Shown here: positions 18,332 through 29,552 of the stretch, piece by piece
Layout of the letters: each line of letters begins with the position of its first letter
Numbering within the stretch: position 1 is the first letter of the stretch
From: Mycogone perniciosa
Lineage: Eukaryota; Ascomycota; Sordariomycetes; Hypocreales; Hypocreaceae
DNA length: 64,000 nt
Assembly: GCA_025331125.1 (NCBI GenBank)
Contig: JAOALB010000005.1
Coordinates: forward strand, 310,001-374,000
Direction: 5' to 3'
Notes under the pieces: model-generated
The model's input: only the letters and a program-made list of their open reading frames with translations
What the model was told of the DNA's origin: nothing
The model's database searches: none
Made by a program: the position numbers and the translations under genes

Positions 18332-20672
18332 GGCTAATATATAGTTAATAACTATATAAAAAAGCAGAAAGCTAATACTATAAAACTTTAAACTTTATAG
18401 GGATATAGTAGCAGCTTTTTAGAATATAAAATATATTAAAGTAATAGTATTATAGTGCCTTAAGATAAAGTATATATCTTAAGTTAAGGAAAAAGTATAT
18501 TAATACTATAAATTCCTACTCCTTAATTCCTATAATACTAACACTTTTCAGCTTAAAAAAGTAACCTATTATACTATAGAAACCTATTCCTATATTATAT
18601 TAATAAGACTAGCTTTATTAAAGGATTAGTTACCTTTAACGATATATTTACCTATAAAAATATAACTTTTAATATAAAAAGGTAAAGAAAAAAGTAGATT
18701 TTTAATAATATTATATTAAAAAGCGTAATAAAATATTAAAATAGGCTATAAATTTAATACCTTTATAAATATAATAGATTATTATTAATAATAAACTATT
18801 AATTTTAAATACTATAAATATTAAATTACTATTTATTTATATTATATTATTTCTTATATAGTCATTAGTAACTATAGTAACCTTTATTAATAATAGCTGC
18901 TTAATATAAGGCTTATAGACTAGCATTTTTGTTACGTTCCGAGCACGTTTCCCTTATATACAGTTAGTACCGTTATAATAATTGCTATAAATGCGATTAT
19001 TAGCCTATTCTTTTGCCTGCTGGCGTGACGGTATAATGGTTTGTTACAATTTTCTTTAAAAATCCTAAATCTTAGTAATATAATTATTTAAATTAAAAAG
19101 CTTTATTTTAACTAATAGTAAAGTAATAGTATAGTTTATTAACTATATAATCCTAGATATAGGAATAAAGGAATATAGAGAGCTATATATACTTTTTATT
19201 ATTAATCTCTTAAATTAAAACCCCTATATCTTTAAAATACTATAGCTATAGTAATATAATTTTAATATTAACTAGTTTATATTAATAGTTACCTTTAACT
19301 TATAATACTATTTAATAAATTATTGCCTTTAAACCTATACTATATTAATAATCCCTAGCTTAATAACTATTTTATATAATATTGTTATTTTAAGTAGACC
19401 TTTAAAGTCAGTACTTTATATTACTAGTAACAAATAAAATAATATATTAAAAAGGATAAAAAGGAAGGTTCAAAAAAAGTTAAGTTTTAAGCCTATATTA
19501 AAAGTATATTAAAAGAAATAATACTTTAATAAAGAGAAAAGGATTTATATATTAACTTTATATTAATATTAAAGTAAAATTACTATTATATTTATTAACT
19601 TAATAACTATAAAAGCTTAAAGACTAAAGTATAAATAATATTAAATACGCCTTTAATAATAATTTTAATAACGCTTATAGCTAATAGCTATTAATATTTA
19701 TATTAATGTAATTTAATATAACTCTTTAAATTAAATATATTAATATTTAATAAACTTATAGCATTAGCGCTATATAAGTGACTTAACTTAATAAATATTT
19801 AAATATCTACTACAATATTATTTATTTAATTTTATAAAAACTTATTTGCTTAGTATATAAAATTAACTTAAATAGACTTAGCAGAAAATATATAAAAGTA
19901 AGAATATAAGATATATTAACTATTAAAGTTTAATAAAGATACCTTTATAAATATATTATAAAGATAAAGCAGTTTAGCAGTAGTATAACTATTATTCCTT
20001 ATAGTTTTATATAAATTCTTTATATATTACTATAATAGAAAGTACCTTTAAAGGATATTAAAGTTTAATATTAATAAATTTATAAAAATAAAGCTAAAAT
20101 TAATAAAAAGTAATATTTAAAAGAAACCTTTTAATTAACCATAAAATAAAATTATTAACTTCCTTTTATAACTAGTAAATAAATTTCCCTTTAAAAGATT
20201 ATAGGACTATAAAATTAAACTTTTATTAGGGAAAGAACTATTATATTAAAAGAACTGCTTAATATTATTAAATAAATTTTAAGTTATAAAAAAATAGCTA
20301 AATAAAAATTTAATTAAAGTATTTATTAAAGAATTGAAAGTAAAATATACTGCCCTTTTACTCTTTACTATAAAACTTAAAAAGGCGTTTATATTTATTA
20401 AAATTACTAAAGCTTTAATAATATTACTATAAAGAATCGCTATTTATTACTGTTAATTTAGGAAATATTAAATACTTTATATAATATTAAATTTTATATT
20501 AAACTAAATATAATAACTGCTTTTAATAAATTTAAAATTATAAAGGGATATAAATAAAAAATACCTTTTATAACTTAGTTTAAGCTATTTAAAACCTTTA
20601 TTATACCTTTTAGCCTTTATAATACTTTAGCCTTTTTTTAATATTATATTAACTATACTTTATATAATTTAC
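18332..20672 (+). mobile_element. Truncated Ty3/Gypsy chromovirus, copy 3 (RIP-degraded)
   Basis: From GGCTAATATATAGTTAATA at 18,332 the sequence matches the reverse complement of the complete chromovirus copy from about 33,350 downward, and stays collinear through gag/protease and the first part of the reverse transcriptase. It ends at about 20,672 (CTTATATAATTTACTTAAT), just before the YxDD motif would appear. Differences are overwhelmingly A/G and C/T. All frames are riddled with stops and base composition is extremely AT-rich. It lacks both LTRs, so both ends are truncations. A 119-bp solo-LTR-like insertion interrupts it at 18,930. Confidence 0.8.
18930..19048. mobile_element. 119-bp solo LTR or mini-LTR insertion with ATTTT target duplication
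   Basis: Relative to the complete chromovirus copy, copy 3 contains one extra segment that begins TGTTACGTTCCGAGCACG and ends GGTTTGTTACA. It is bounded on both sides by ATTTT (18,925-18,929 and 19,049-19,053), while the uninterrupted copy has a single ATTTT there. TG...CA ends plus a 5-bp duplication are the signature of an LTR-retrotransposon integrase product. The segment is much less AT-rich than its surroundings. Confidence 0.75.
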
Positions 20673-21540
20673 TTAATTAAAAGCTCTGTTATTATAAATA
20701 TATATCGATATTCTATTATTAAAAGTAATAGGGATATAAATACTATAGCTATTATTAATTTATAATAATAGGAAATTAAATAATAAAGCTCTTTAAATAA
20801 GTAAATTAATCCTAAACAGCTAAAATAGGTATATTAGCTATCCTTTAGCTTTATTCTTTACTTTTCTTTTTTAATTATTAATATTATTATTATTATTAAC
20901 AGCAGTATTAACAGTATTAATATAGCTTTAATAAATATTATACTTTTCGCGTATTCCTTTTATAGTATACTTTTATTAATTAATAATAAAATTATAGAAT
21001 AAAAATACCTTTTTAATTAAATATAGTTGCGGTTACCCTTTAAAGGTAGCTTATTATAGCGTTAATTATCTTTAGGCAGCTATACCTACTATTATTCTTA
21101 TACCAGCTCCTACTCCAGTTAATCCAGTTTCTATTACTGCGCTAGCTAGTCCAGTTACTTAGCCTCTCTTTTATTTAAAGTTAAAGCTTACTAGGAATTG
21201 CAAGGAAGCTTTTACTAAGCTATGCGCTGCAGTATCTTTATTAACTCCTCCTCCTACTCCTACTACTCCTATTACTGCTTTTACTCCTACTTTTATTACT
21301 TTTATTACTGCTTTTACTTTTACTTTAACCTTTACCTTTATTATTACTGCTTTTACTATTACCTTTATTATTATATTATTATCCCCTTTTTATAAAGGTT
21401 ATTTAAAGTCGGCAATTACTAGTAAAAGAGATTTCTTTTAATATATTATTATTACCTACTTTTAATAATATATTATTTACTTTAATAATAACTATTAATA
21501 TACTCTTTAATATATTTTCTTTTTACTTTTACTATATTAC
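20673..21540. other. Older AT-rich relic into which the complete chromovirus inserted
   Basis: It joins copy 3 on the left and ends with ATTAC, the target duplication of the complete chromovirus; its natural continuation is therefore at 34,861. It contains ATT-rich microsatellite sequence near 20,878-20,900. A degraded stretch from about 21,080 reads on the plus strand as Pro/Thr/Ala-rich peptide (PAPTPVNPVSITALASPVT and, after a stop, CKEAFTKLCAAVS). Family not recognised. Confidence 0.45.
21244..21384 (+). repeat. Degenerate Thr/Pro-coding tandem array
   Basis: A run of CCT, ACT, GCT, TTT, ATT and ACC triplets on one strand (read as TPPPTPTTPITA then FTPTFITFITAF and FTITFII). The 5' part is C-rich and grades into T-rich copies of the same period, as though repeats such as CCT ACT GCT had lost C to T progressively. 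Confidence 0.6.
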
Positions 21541-21702
21541 TATCACGGCACACGGAATAGTGGGTTAAGGTAATATCTTTATTATGCCTTGAACAAGGCA
21601 AGAAGCTATGAGAATGTGGTTGGGAGGTGTAAGACCAAGCCATTACATAAGGACGCACGTGATGCTGATGAGTCATTAGAGGGCAGGTTTAGTGCCGTAA
21701 CA
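21541..21702 (-). repeat. 3' LTR of chromovirus copy 1
   Basis: 162 bp, collinear without gaps with 34,694-34,855, differing mostly by transitions. Element orientation is given by the polypurine tract on its right side. A short spurious frame on the minus strand starts inside it. Confidence 0.88.
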
Positions 21703-21789
21703 GTACCCCCCTTTCAAACTCCATTTGCCCTTAAATAGCTATTCCAAGACTATATATATTCCAATCCTCCTATTGTATTAATTCCGTTG

Positions 21790-22227
21790 TAAGCGGCTGC
21801 TACATCGCGGGTCCGGCTAGTCGGTTATCTTCCTCTTCTTAACCTAGGCAGGCAGGCCGGGCTTATCGGGGTTTTTCATATAGTATTCTAGAAAGGCGGC
21901 ATCTTATCCTTTAAGGTCCTTTGCGGGTTGCTAGCTTGGTGTATAGTGTTTCCAGGCTATATAATAGTATAGGCTATCTTCGTTGTAGCAGTTAAGGATA
22001 TTGTTAAATTCCTACTTTTCTATTATTTCGTTTATTTTATTATCTTTTTCAAGGATTTATCCCTGCGTATTTTTATTCTCTCGCTTATTCATAGCTTTTT
22101 GTCCCGGTAAATATATCCGTTGGCCTGCTTTGTCGACTGCCAGTGGTTTAAGGAGAGAGTTGTAGAATATAGGGAAAATGCGGATATAGTCGGGGAGTTC
22201 GAGTCGGCAGGCTTAGGGGTATATATT
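21790..22227 (-). pseudogene. Integrase C-terminus and chromodomain of chromovirus copy 1
   Basis: Minus strand from 22,227: CRLELPDYIRIFP (integrase tail, corresponding to xYRLELPxxxRIHPVFH), then from about 22,020 EFNNILNCYNEDSLYYYIAW, KHYTPS, QPAKDLKG, DAAFLEYYMKNPDKPGLPA, VKKRKITD. The pattern of aromatic residues (YYYIAWKHY), the QPA and the AFLEYY helix is that of the chromodomain found at the C-terminus of chromoviral integrases, which in the family targets integration to H3K9me-marked heterochromatin. Five in-frame stops mostly sit where Trp is expected (TGG to TAG). Confidence 0.82.
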
Positions 22228-22634
22228 TGTGACGATCCGGGTTGATTCTCAACAGTTAAACCGAGGTTTGTGGGTTTATATTGACAGAGAGGTTAAGGAT
22301 AAATACTAAGCAGGGTAACGTAGTCACGATTCTGTAAAACAGGCGGTTCCGGTAAATGCAATTATTAACAACTATCTAAATAACTATACTAAATAAGTAA
22401 TAAGCCAGTTATATATATATAAAGGAAATCTTCATGCAATTACTGGTATCCTAGCGAGCATTACTGTAATTACTGCGATAGTGCAGTAATTAAATAAATA
22501 ATTACACTTTTTAATATAGTAAGCGTTTAAGTAATTACCCTTAGCGCAGTAATCATTTACTGATAATTAATTGGCATAACCGATATTCTCCCGTATCCCT
22601 ATGACCTGGTCTTCGATATAGTCGGGTCATAATA
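22228..22634 (-). repeat. 3' LTR of nested Ty3/Gypsy element
   Basis: About 407 bp. The first 150 bp and last 35 bp align with the other LTR mainly with A/G and C/T differences; the middle (22,430-22,590) is divergent and contains several short TTACTG/CAGTAAT motifs not seen in the other copy. Confidence 0.82.
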
Positions 22635-22817
22635 CAATATCCCCCTCCCGTTAGTCTTATCCTTAAGACCTGTTTTTAATCCTTTCCCCTTTCTTATACA
22701 TAATATCCTTTTTCCTAATCATTTATTATATTTAACAGCTTACAGCCTACTTATGCCAAATCGACTTTTCGTTATCGCAAACTTGCGGATCTAATCGATA
22801 CTAACAGTTTTAATATT

Positions 22818-23357
22818 ATGCCTTATTCTCGTTATCTTTTTCGCGGCGTAAAGTGTTGTATAAGCGATCGTTCTTTGAAATGCAGCGAGTGTATTCGTGT
22901 TAGCCGTCTATATAATCGTGTAGGGGTTGCGTTAAGTTCTTGTACGTTTTCCCGAGGTCTTTCCCTCGGTGTCGTAGCTGAGACTGTTTCTTTAATGTTA
23001 AGTATTGTTTCCGAGTCGCAACATCTTGATTCCGCTAAGGAATCGGCGGAAGAGCTTCTATTACTTTGTCGTAAAGCCTTTCGTAAAGCCTAGGCAGAAA
23101 TGGATAAGGCCTTAGATTATTTAGAGCGTCTCCGTCGTCAGAAACGACAGCTACAGACTAAGGGTAAGGAAATAGTCGAGTATAGGTTAGAGTCTTTGGA
23201 TAAACTGGAAGATCTAGAGCGGCAGGAATCGGAAGTTCTCTTGGAAGTTTGGGACTTTTAGGGTGTCGATTTTTTTACTTTCAACGCTTTATTGGACCCT
23301 TTATTAAGAGGCCTAGATTTTGGTGGAATTGCTGTAGAGTCGTCTAGGAGTGCTTAA
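22818..23357 (+). pseudogene. Opposite-strand ORF inside nested Ty3/Gypsy element (Cys motif plus coiled coil)
   Basis: A 180-codon plus-strand frame starts at ATG 22,818, with TAG at 23,091-23,093 and 23,259-23,261, and ends at TAA 23,355-23,357. The N-terminus has CCISDRSLKCSECIRVSR, a short Cys motif reminiscent of a zinc-binding site; a Lys/Glu/Leu-rich probable coiled coil follows (DYLERLRRQKRQLQTKGKEI, LDKLEDLERQESEVLLE); the C-terminus is acidic/hydrophobic (LLRGLDFGGIAVES). It lies between integrase and 3' LTR but on the strand opposite to gag-pol. I recall similar CSEC...coiled-coil proteins as common hypothetical genes in Sordariomycetes linked to retroelements. Function unknown. 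Base composition is markedly less AT-rich than the neighbouring pol. Confidence 0.7.
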
Positions 23358-23559
23358 AGTATTCTTTAGGTTCCCAGGAGTTATATTCCTCTCTATAGTT
23401 TTTCTATTTAATTAAATACTAGCATTTATTGCCTTTTATTCTTATAGCTCTAATTTCCTTAACTTTATATTCTTTTTTAACTAGTAAAACCTTAATTAAA
23501 TCTATAATTAGTCTATTCTTTAATTTATTTTATAATATTTTTTCAAGTAGTAAAATATA

Positions 23560-26500
23560 AAATACTAGGTAGATCTAGATACTGTCTAGTAGTATAAATT
23601 CGTAAATGACTTTTAAAATAACCTTCTTAACTAGGTAAAGTCTAAGTTTCTTAAAATCCAATTTATCGCTTAGTCGCATTATTTTAATATTTACAGTCTT
23701 TTTCTTTAGCGAATAACAGTATAAGTAAACTATATCCCTTTCCTTAAAGATTAATCCCTTTAATTTATACTTATTGGGATACTTCTTTATTCTTTTTTAT
23801 ATAAAGTAAAGGTATACCTGCATTTCTTTATATAACTGCTTTATATTTTCAGCTTTAATTTATGCTTTATTGATATATAGGCCTTTCTTTAGCGCTTTAT
23901 ATACATTTAGCGTAAAGCTATAGTTAATATATATAGGGCTAAGTCCAGTTAACTTTAAAATATTGCTATTATAGGATATCTATATAATTAATAACTTCTT
24001 TACCTAATTATTTTAGTTAAAGTTAATATAACTTCTTAAATAAACTTTAATAACCTAATTAATATATTTTATCTATCTGTTTATCTATAGGTAATATATA
24101 GTATTAAGCTTATAGTTTATACTTAATTAATTTATAAGTACTTACTAGAATTTAAATATAAAGGTTAATCTTTAGTTAGAAATAATCTCAGCTAAAATTA
24201 TATAGTTAACTGTAATAAATTATAAAAATATATAAGCTAGTATTTCTATATCTATTACTTTTTTATATAAAAGGAAATAAAAGTATTTAATAAATTAATC
24301 TATAATTATTAAAATACTATTATATTTAATCTTTAATTTTAATTTAATAAATAATAGTAATTTAACGATAAAGTCTAATAAAATTAATTCCTATAGTCGC
24401 TTTAGTACTAGTAAAGGTTAAAGTTTACTGGATAGTTTATATTTTAAGGGTTTAACTATTCTATAAGTTATACAGCGAGAAATAACGTTTTATACTATTT
24501 TCTTAAGCCTTTAAAACTTAAAGTACTTTTATATTTATTTATAGGTTTTGCAAATACCTTTATATCTATATACTAAATATTAATAAACTTCTATAACTAT
24601 ATTTTTCTAAAGTTTATCTAGGATTTAAATCTTTTTATTTCATTATCGAGTTCCTTTATCGTTAAACTCTATATCTTCTAGGAATTTATCGTTATCCTAA
24701 GTAGCGTAGTGCTCTTTAATGCATTAAAGTATAGTATTATTATTAAATACCTTATATATAGCTTAAAGTGCTATTTATTAGTAATATCCTTTAGGGGTTT
24801 ATTTTAAGATCTACCTAGTATACTTAATCTTTCCTTGGTTATAGTTAGCTTATCTGCTAAATGCATTTACTCGTCTATTCTTAAATCTTTTCCAGTAAAT
24901 TAAAATATAATCGAATTCTAAAAGGTATTCTATATAGCAGATCTGCTTTCTAGAAAGTTATTAAACTATCGCAAAGTATATAATATTCTTATAGTTAATA
25001 TATACTTTAACTTTATATATTCCTCCTAGTAAATAATATTACTATTCTTTAAATATAAAAGTAATAGCGAGGAATTCTTTATTATATATCGGGTAGTTTA
25101 GTTCTGCGCTATATAGTACTTTAAAGTAAAAGGCAATAGGGTATAGTTTACTATTTTTATCCTTTTAATTAAGTTAAGCTCTTATAGCGAAGTTAAAAGT
25201 ATCTATTTTAACTTTTATTTCTTTAAATAGGTTAAATATAATAAATATAGGTTCTTTTAAAATAAACTGTTTAAGTTTATTAAAGGCTTTTTATATATTT
25301 AATGCCTATAGAAACTTTTAGTTTTTTTTAGTAAATTTATAGAGGATTTATATAATACTTTTATAGCCTTTAATAAATTATTAATAGTAGTTAGCAAGTC
25401 TTAAAAAGCTTTAGACTTCCTTAACTATTATAAGTATAGGCTAGTCTTTTACTGCTTATACTTTTAATAAATCTATATAAATTTCTTTAAAGGTAATAAT
25501 ATACTTTAAAAAAGTAACTTTCTATATATAAAATTTACATTTTTTAGGTTCTATAAATAGTTTAATATTTTATAATATCTATAATACTTTATAGATATAT
25601 ACCTTATATTCTTTAAAGGTATCCGAGAAGATTAAAATATTATTTAGGTAAATAACTATAAAGATATTAAAGTACTCTTTTAATATATTATTAAGTATTT
25701 TTTAAAATATTATAGGGGCGTTAATAAAACTAAAAGGTAGAATAAAGTATTTAAATAAACTATACTTAATTCAAAATGCAGTTATCTATTTATATCCTTC
25801 TTTAATTTAAATAAAGTTATAAGCGCCTTTAAAGTCCAGCGCTATAAACTATTTCTTCCTATATAGTCTATCCCGTAATTCTATAATTAATAGTAGTAGA
25901 GTTTTATCTTTAACAGTAACTTTATTAAACTGTTAGTAGTTTATAATTAACTATAGTTTACCTCCTTTCTTTAATATAAATATAATATGATAGCCTGCTT
26001 TTAATAAAGAGGGTTAAATATATCCTTTAGCTAATATATTGTCCTGATAATTGCATAGGCTTTTAAGCTCTTTTTTATTTAAATTATAGATCTTATAAAA
26101 GGTAATGCTTGCACTATCCTTAAACTTAATTATATAATCCTATTAACTGTATTCCAGTAGCTTTATATTAAGTGTTTCTTTAAATAGCTTATTATACTTC
26201 TAGTATTCTTTAAGGATATTCTGCAGCCGTTCTAGTAATGCTGCTGTTTTAAGGCTTTTTATTTTAAGCATTTCATTAATATCATCAAATACTTTCTATA
26301 AAAAGGCAATTATTCTTTAGATTTATTTATCCTTTCCTTTACTTTATTCAAGTTTTACTTTTAGGTAGATTATTTCTATAGTTAAATTAAAGGTAACTTT
26401 CCTAGTTCCTTTCTTAGTATACTTAAAGGTTCTATACGGGATTTCTGCCCTGCAGCTAAAGCCTTTCTAATAGTTCTAATCGCTAAGGAAGCTTCGCTAT

Positions 26501-26900
26501 CGCGCCAAAAAAGCTAGCCGTTCTCCCAGTCAATATTAAAGTTATTGCATTTTAACTAAAGATAACGAAGAATAATATTATACCTATCGATATTCGCTAT
26601 ATCGCAAAGAACCACTCCTTTACATTTAGCAATTTCAAGTTTAAGATAATTAATCTTTTACTTAACCTATCTGTTATTATATATAAAGGCTCCTCTTTCT
26701 GCCTAATAAAGTTAACACAGTCTAGTTTTCTCTTTTTAAAGTAACTATAAGCGATTTACAGTTATAGGTGCAATAAAATTGCCTATCGCTCTGCTATCTA
26801 TTAATATATATAGCCGATATCCCTTAACTATTATCTTTAATTTAAAATATAATAAATCTTTATTATTACTTTTATTATTTAATATTTCAAAAGATATAAT
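23560..26900 (-). pseudogene. Pol relic of nested Ty3/Gypsy element (PR-RT-RNase H-IN)
   Basis: Minus-strand frames, read 26,900 downward: a post-protease linker with NIDWENG (near 26,520); RT with IFIVIYLNNILIFSDTFKEY at about 25,620-25,680, where the catalytic YxDD reads YLNN; RNase H with IDTFNFAIRA, PIAFYFKVLYSAELNYPIYN and KEFLAITFIFKE at about 25,050-25,210; integrase with LDFIVKLL, IISN (expected IISD), ITYRTDR-like remnants of YHPQTDGQ, and VYLLR-like GPY/F-module remnants down to about 23,600. Order and spacing are those of Ty3/Gypsy. Stops are numerous and active-site Asp codons read Asn (GAT to AAT), so no active enzyme could be made. Confidence 0.82.
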
Positions 26901-28391
26901 TTATTAATTATTACTTTATAGCCCTTTTATAAGTAATATTAATTATTTCCCAATTCTTTTCTTTTTATATAGATTTTGCAATTAATTAGGGTTCCTTAAA
27001 GTAAATACTACCTTCTCTTATTATAAGCGGTTCCTTTATAAGTAATAAAGTTAAACTAGTTTTAATACAGCTCCCTTATAATTTAATTAATCTCTTTGTC
27101 TTTTAAAGTAGGTTTATACTTTATATACTTTTATATTCGCTACTTTTAGAGTTTTTCCTATAAATAAATAGCGCATTTATCCTTCCAGCAGTATATATAA
27201 TTTAGCGATAAGTATAAAGTATTATTGGCTTATTAAATATATTAATCCCTTAACTTATTTCATTTATATATAATATACCTTAAACTATCGCACTTTAAGT
27301 AATATTATTAATTGCACTTAAACCTTTTATTATAGCGGAAGTGCTACTTTATTAATTTCTCCTAGCAGTAAATATAGTATCCTTTAAACTCATATCCCTT
27401 AAATCCTTATAGCTAACAACATTCCTCTAAAGTTTCAGTATCTAGTTTAATAATAATAATTTTAAAGTCTTAATACTATATAGTTACAATCTATTCTTTA
27501 AAAGCATTATAATCCTATACCTATTTTATAAAGTAAAACAAGATTCTAATCGGAAATGCATTATATTTTACTTTCTTATAAAAGTATACTATACATTTAT
27601 ATATAATATAAATAACCTAGTATATAGTGTAATACTCTTTATAAATAAGGTTATTTACAGTATAGTCTCTTTATATATAGAAATATACAGGTTCTTTATA
27701 TATAGTTAAAGCAATTAAGATAGCTTTAACAGCTATTTTATTATTAGCTCCGTTTTGTATATAAAGCTATTTATATAGGTATAGGTTTATTTTATTTTAC
27801 TATATACTTATAGTAACCCTTTTAATTAAGTTTAAGTAATATTTATTTAATTTACTTTTAAAGTTACCGTTTATAGGTAATACATTTTCTAGTTCTAAAA
27901 GTATAGCACTATATAGTAATAGTCTATATTATAAAAGGTTATTTTTATCTTTATTATTAAAGTTACTACTACTAGTCTATCCTTTATTATCTGCAGTAAT
28001 TTAATTAAAATATTAATAGTCGATTACAGCAACTATTTATTTATTTAAAATACTATTATCCCTATTTAACTCTATATAGCTAAAGTCTAGGTTTTATTCC
28101 ATTAAACTGTCTAGGCATAGTAAATACTTATTTATTTTATCTTCTTTAAAAATATCTCTAAAAGTTAAAGATCTAAGTCTTAACCGGCATCCCCTTTAAT
28201 TTATTATAGATATTTTTCTAGGTTATTTTAAGTACTATCTACTTTTATCTTTACTGGATTTGTAAATAGGGCAGCTATTATTATAGTATACAGTCTAGCT
28301 AAGTAATATATAATCAGTAGTTTTCGAAACTATATTAACCTTTTATCCAGGTTCTAGTATAGGCTTCTAGGGTTTATTAGTTCTCGGCTTT

Positions 28392-28446
28392 TATAAAGCT
28401 TTACAGTCCCTTAAAATATATTTTAATTTATTACAGTTATAATAGA
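28392..28446 (-). pseudogene. Gag zinc-knuckle relic of nested element
   Basis: The minus strand reads YYNCNKLKYILRDCKAL. The Gag CCHC box is Cx2Cx4Hx4C; here the first Cys reads Tyr (TGT to TAT) and the His reads Tyr (CAY to TAY), while two Cys remain. Both replacements are single C:G to T:A transitions. Confidence 0.65.
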
Positions 28447-29552
28447 TAACCTTTACCTTTCCCTTTTAAATAGTATTTAAATCTATTTAACCAGGTCTCC
28501 TATTATTAAAGCTAGCGATATATTTTTATCGCTTCTTACTTTAGTTTATATATCTTTAATACTTATAAACTTATCTGGATTACTGTTATCCTTTCTTTAT
28601 ATTTAAATAAAATTTATAAAGTAAATTATCTATATCTATACATTTCTTAATAAACTTAGTAATGCCTTTATCGCGAGAGAATTTATAAGCTTCCCTTTTA
28701 ACTTCTAGTTTAAGTCTATTATAAAAGCATTTAATAAAAGTAGAGTTTCCCTATTTAACTTTAAAAGTATAGTTTTTAAAGTATACAGTATAGTCAAAGT
28801 ATCTTCCTTTCTAGACTAAGTTTATAAGTTCATTTTCTATAGTGTATACTTTACTAATATTGTTAAAGATATTCTTTAATTCTTCCTTAAATTAATTATA
28901 GCTAGCGAATATAAACTATATTTACTTATTAGCTTTACTTTTATTATTAAAAAAATCCCTTTAAGTAAATTTAAACCACTTTAAAGCGTTTCCTTTAAGT
29001 TATCTAGCAGCTAAAAAGACTTTACTAGTCTTTATACTAAAGCTAATTTAAAAAATAAATTAAATAGTTATATAGTTAAATGAGAAACAGTTAAAGTGCT
29101 ATAGTACTTCTATTAAAGGGTTTAAAAGGCTGCATTTTAAGCGACTCTCTTAAATCCCTTAAAGGTTAATTTCCTCTATAGTTTAGTATAAGGTTTAGAG
29201 CAGGTAGGGCCTAATTCTGCAAGTTTATAATAGTGGCTTACTATTAGTAAATCATTTACTAAAATCTAGCGTTCTCAGTAACTAGATATTAATAGCATTA
29301 TTTTTATTTTATATAATTAGCTTTTATATACTAGAAGGCTTCCTCTATATAAATATATAGTTATTTTATTTTATTGACTTTATCCTTATCTTTACTTCCA
29401 CTTATATTATTATCTCTATTATTGTCCTGCCTTTAGCGAGGAGGTGGAACAGAGGGTAGAGTATTAGGATTATTAAAAAAGGATACTGCAGCGGATATAC
29501 TTGCGATATTACTTAGGATTTTTAATGGCCTTTTAAATAAAAGTCGTTAATG

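Noticed and set aside
20878..20935. CRISPR-like or regulatory repeat from ATT/CAG-containing units
   Set aside because: Simple ATT microsatellite in fungal AT-rich DNA, without spacers of constant length.
21482..21676. Minus-strand 64-codon frame and the similar 72-codon frame at 34,638-34,856
   Set aside because: Both begin at the same place inside the two 162-bp LTRs and share their N-terminal residues only because the LTRs are duplicates.
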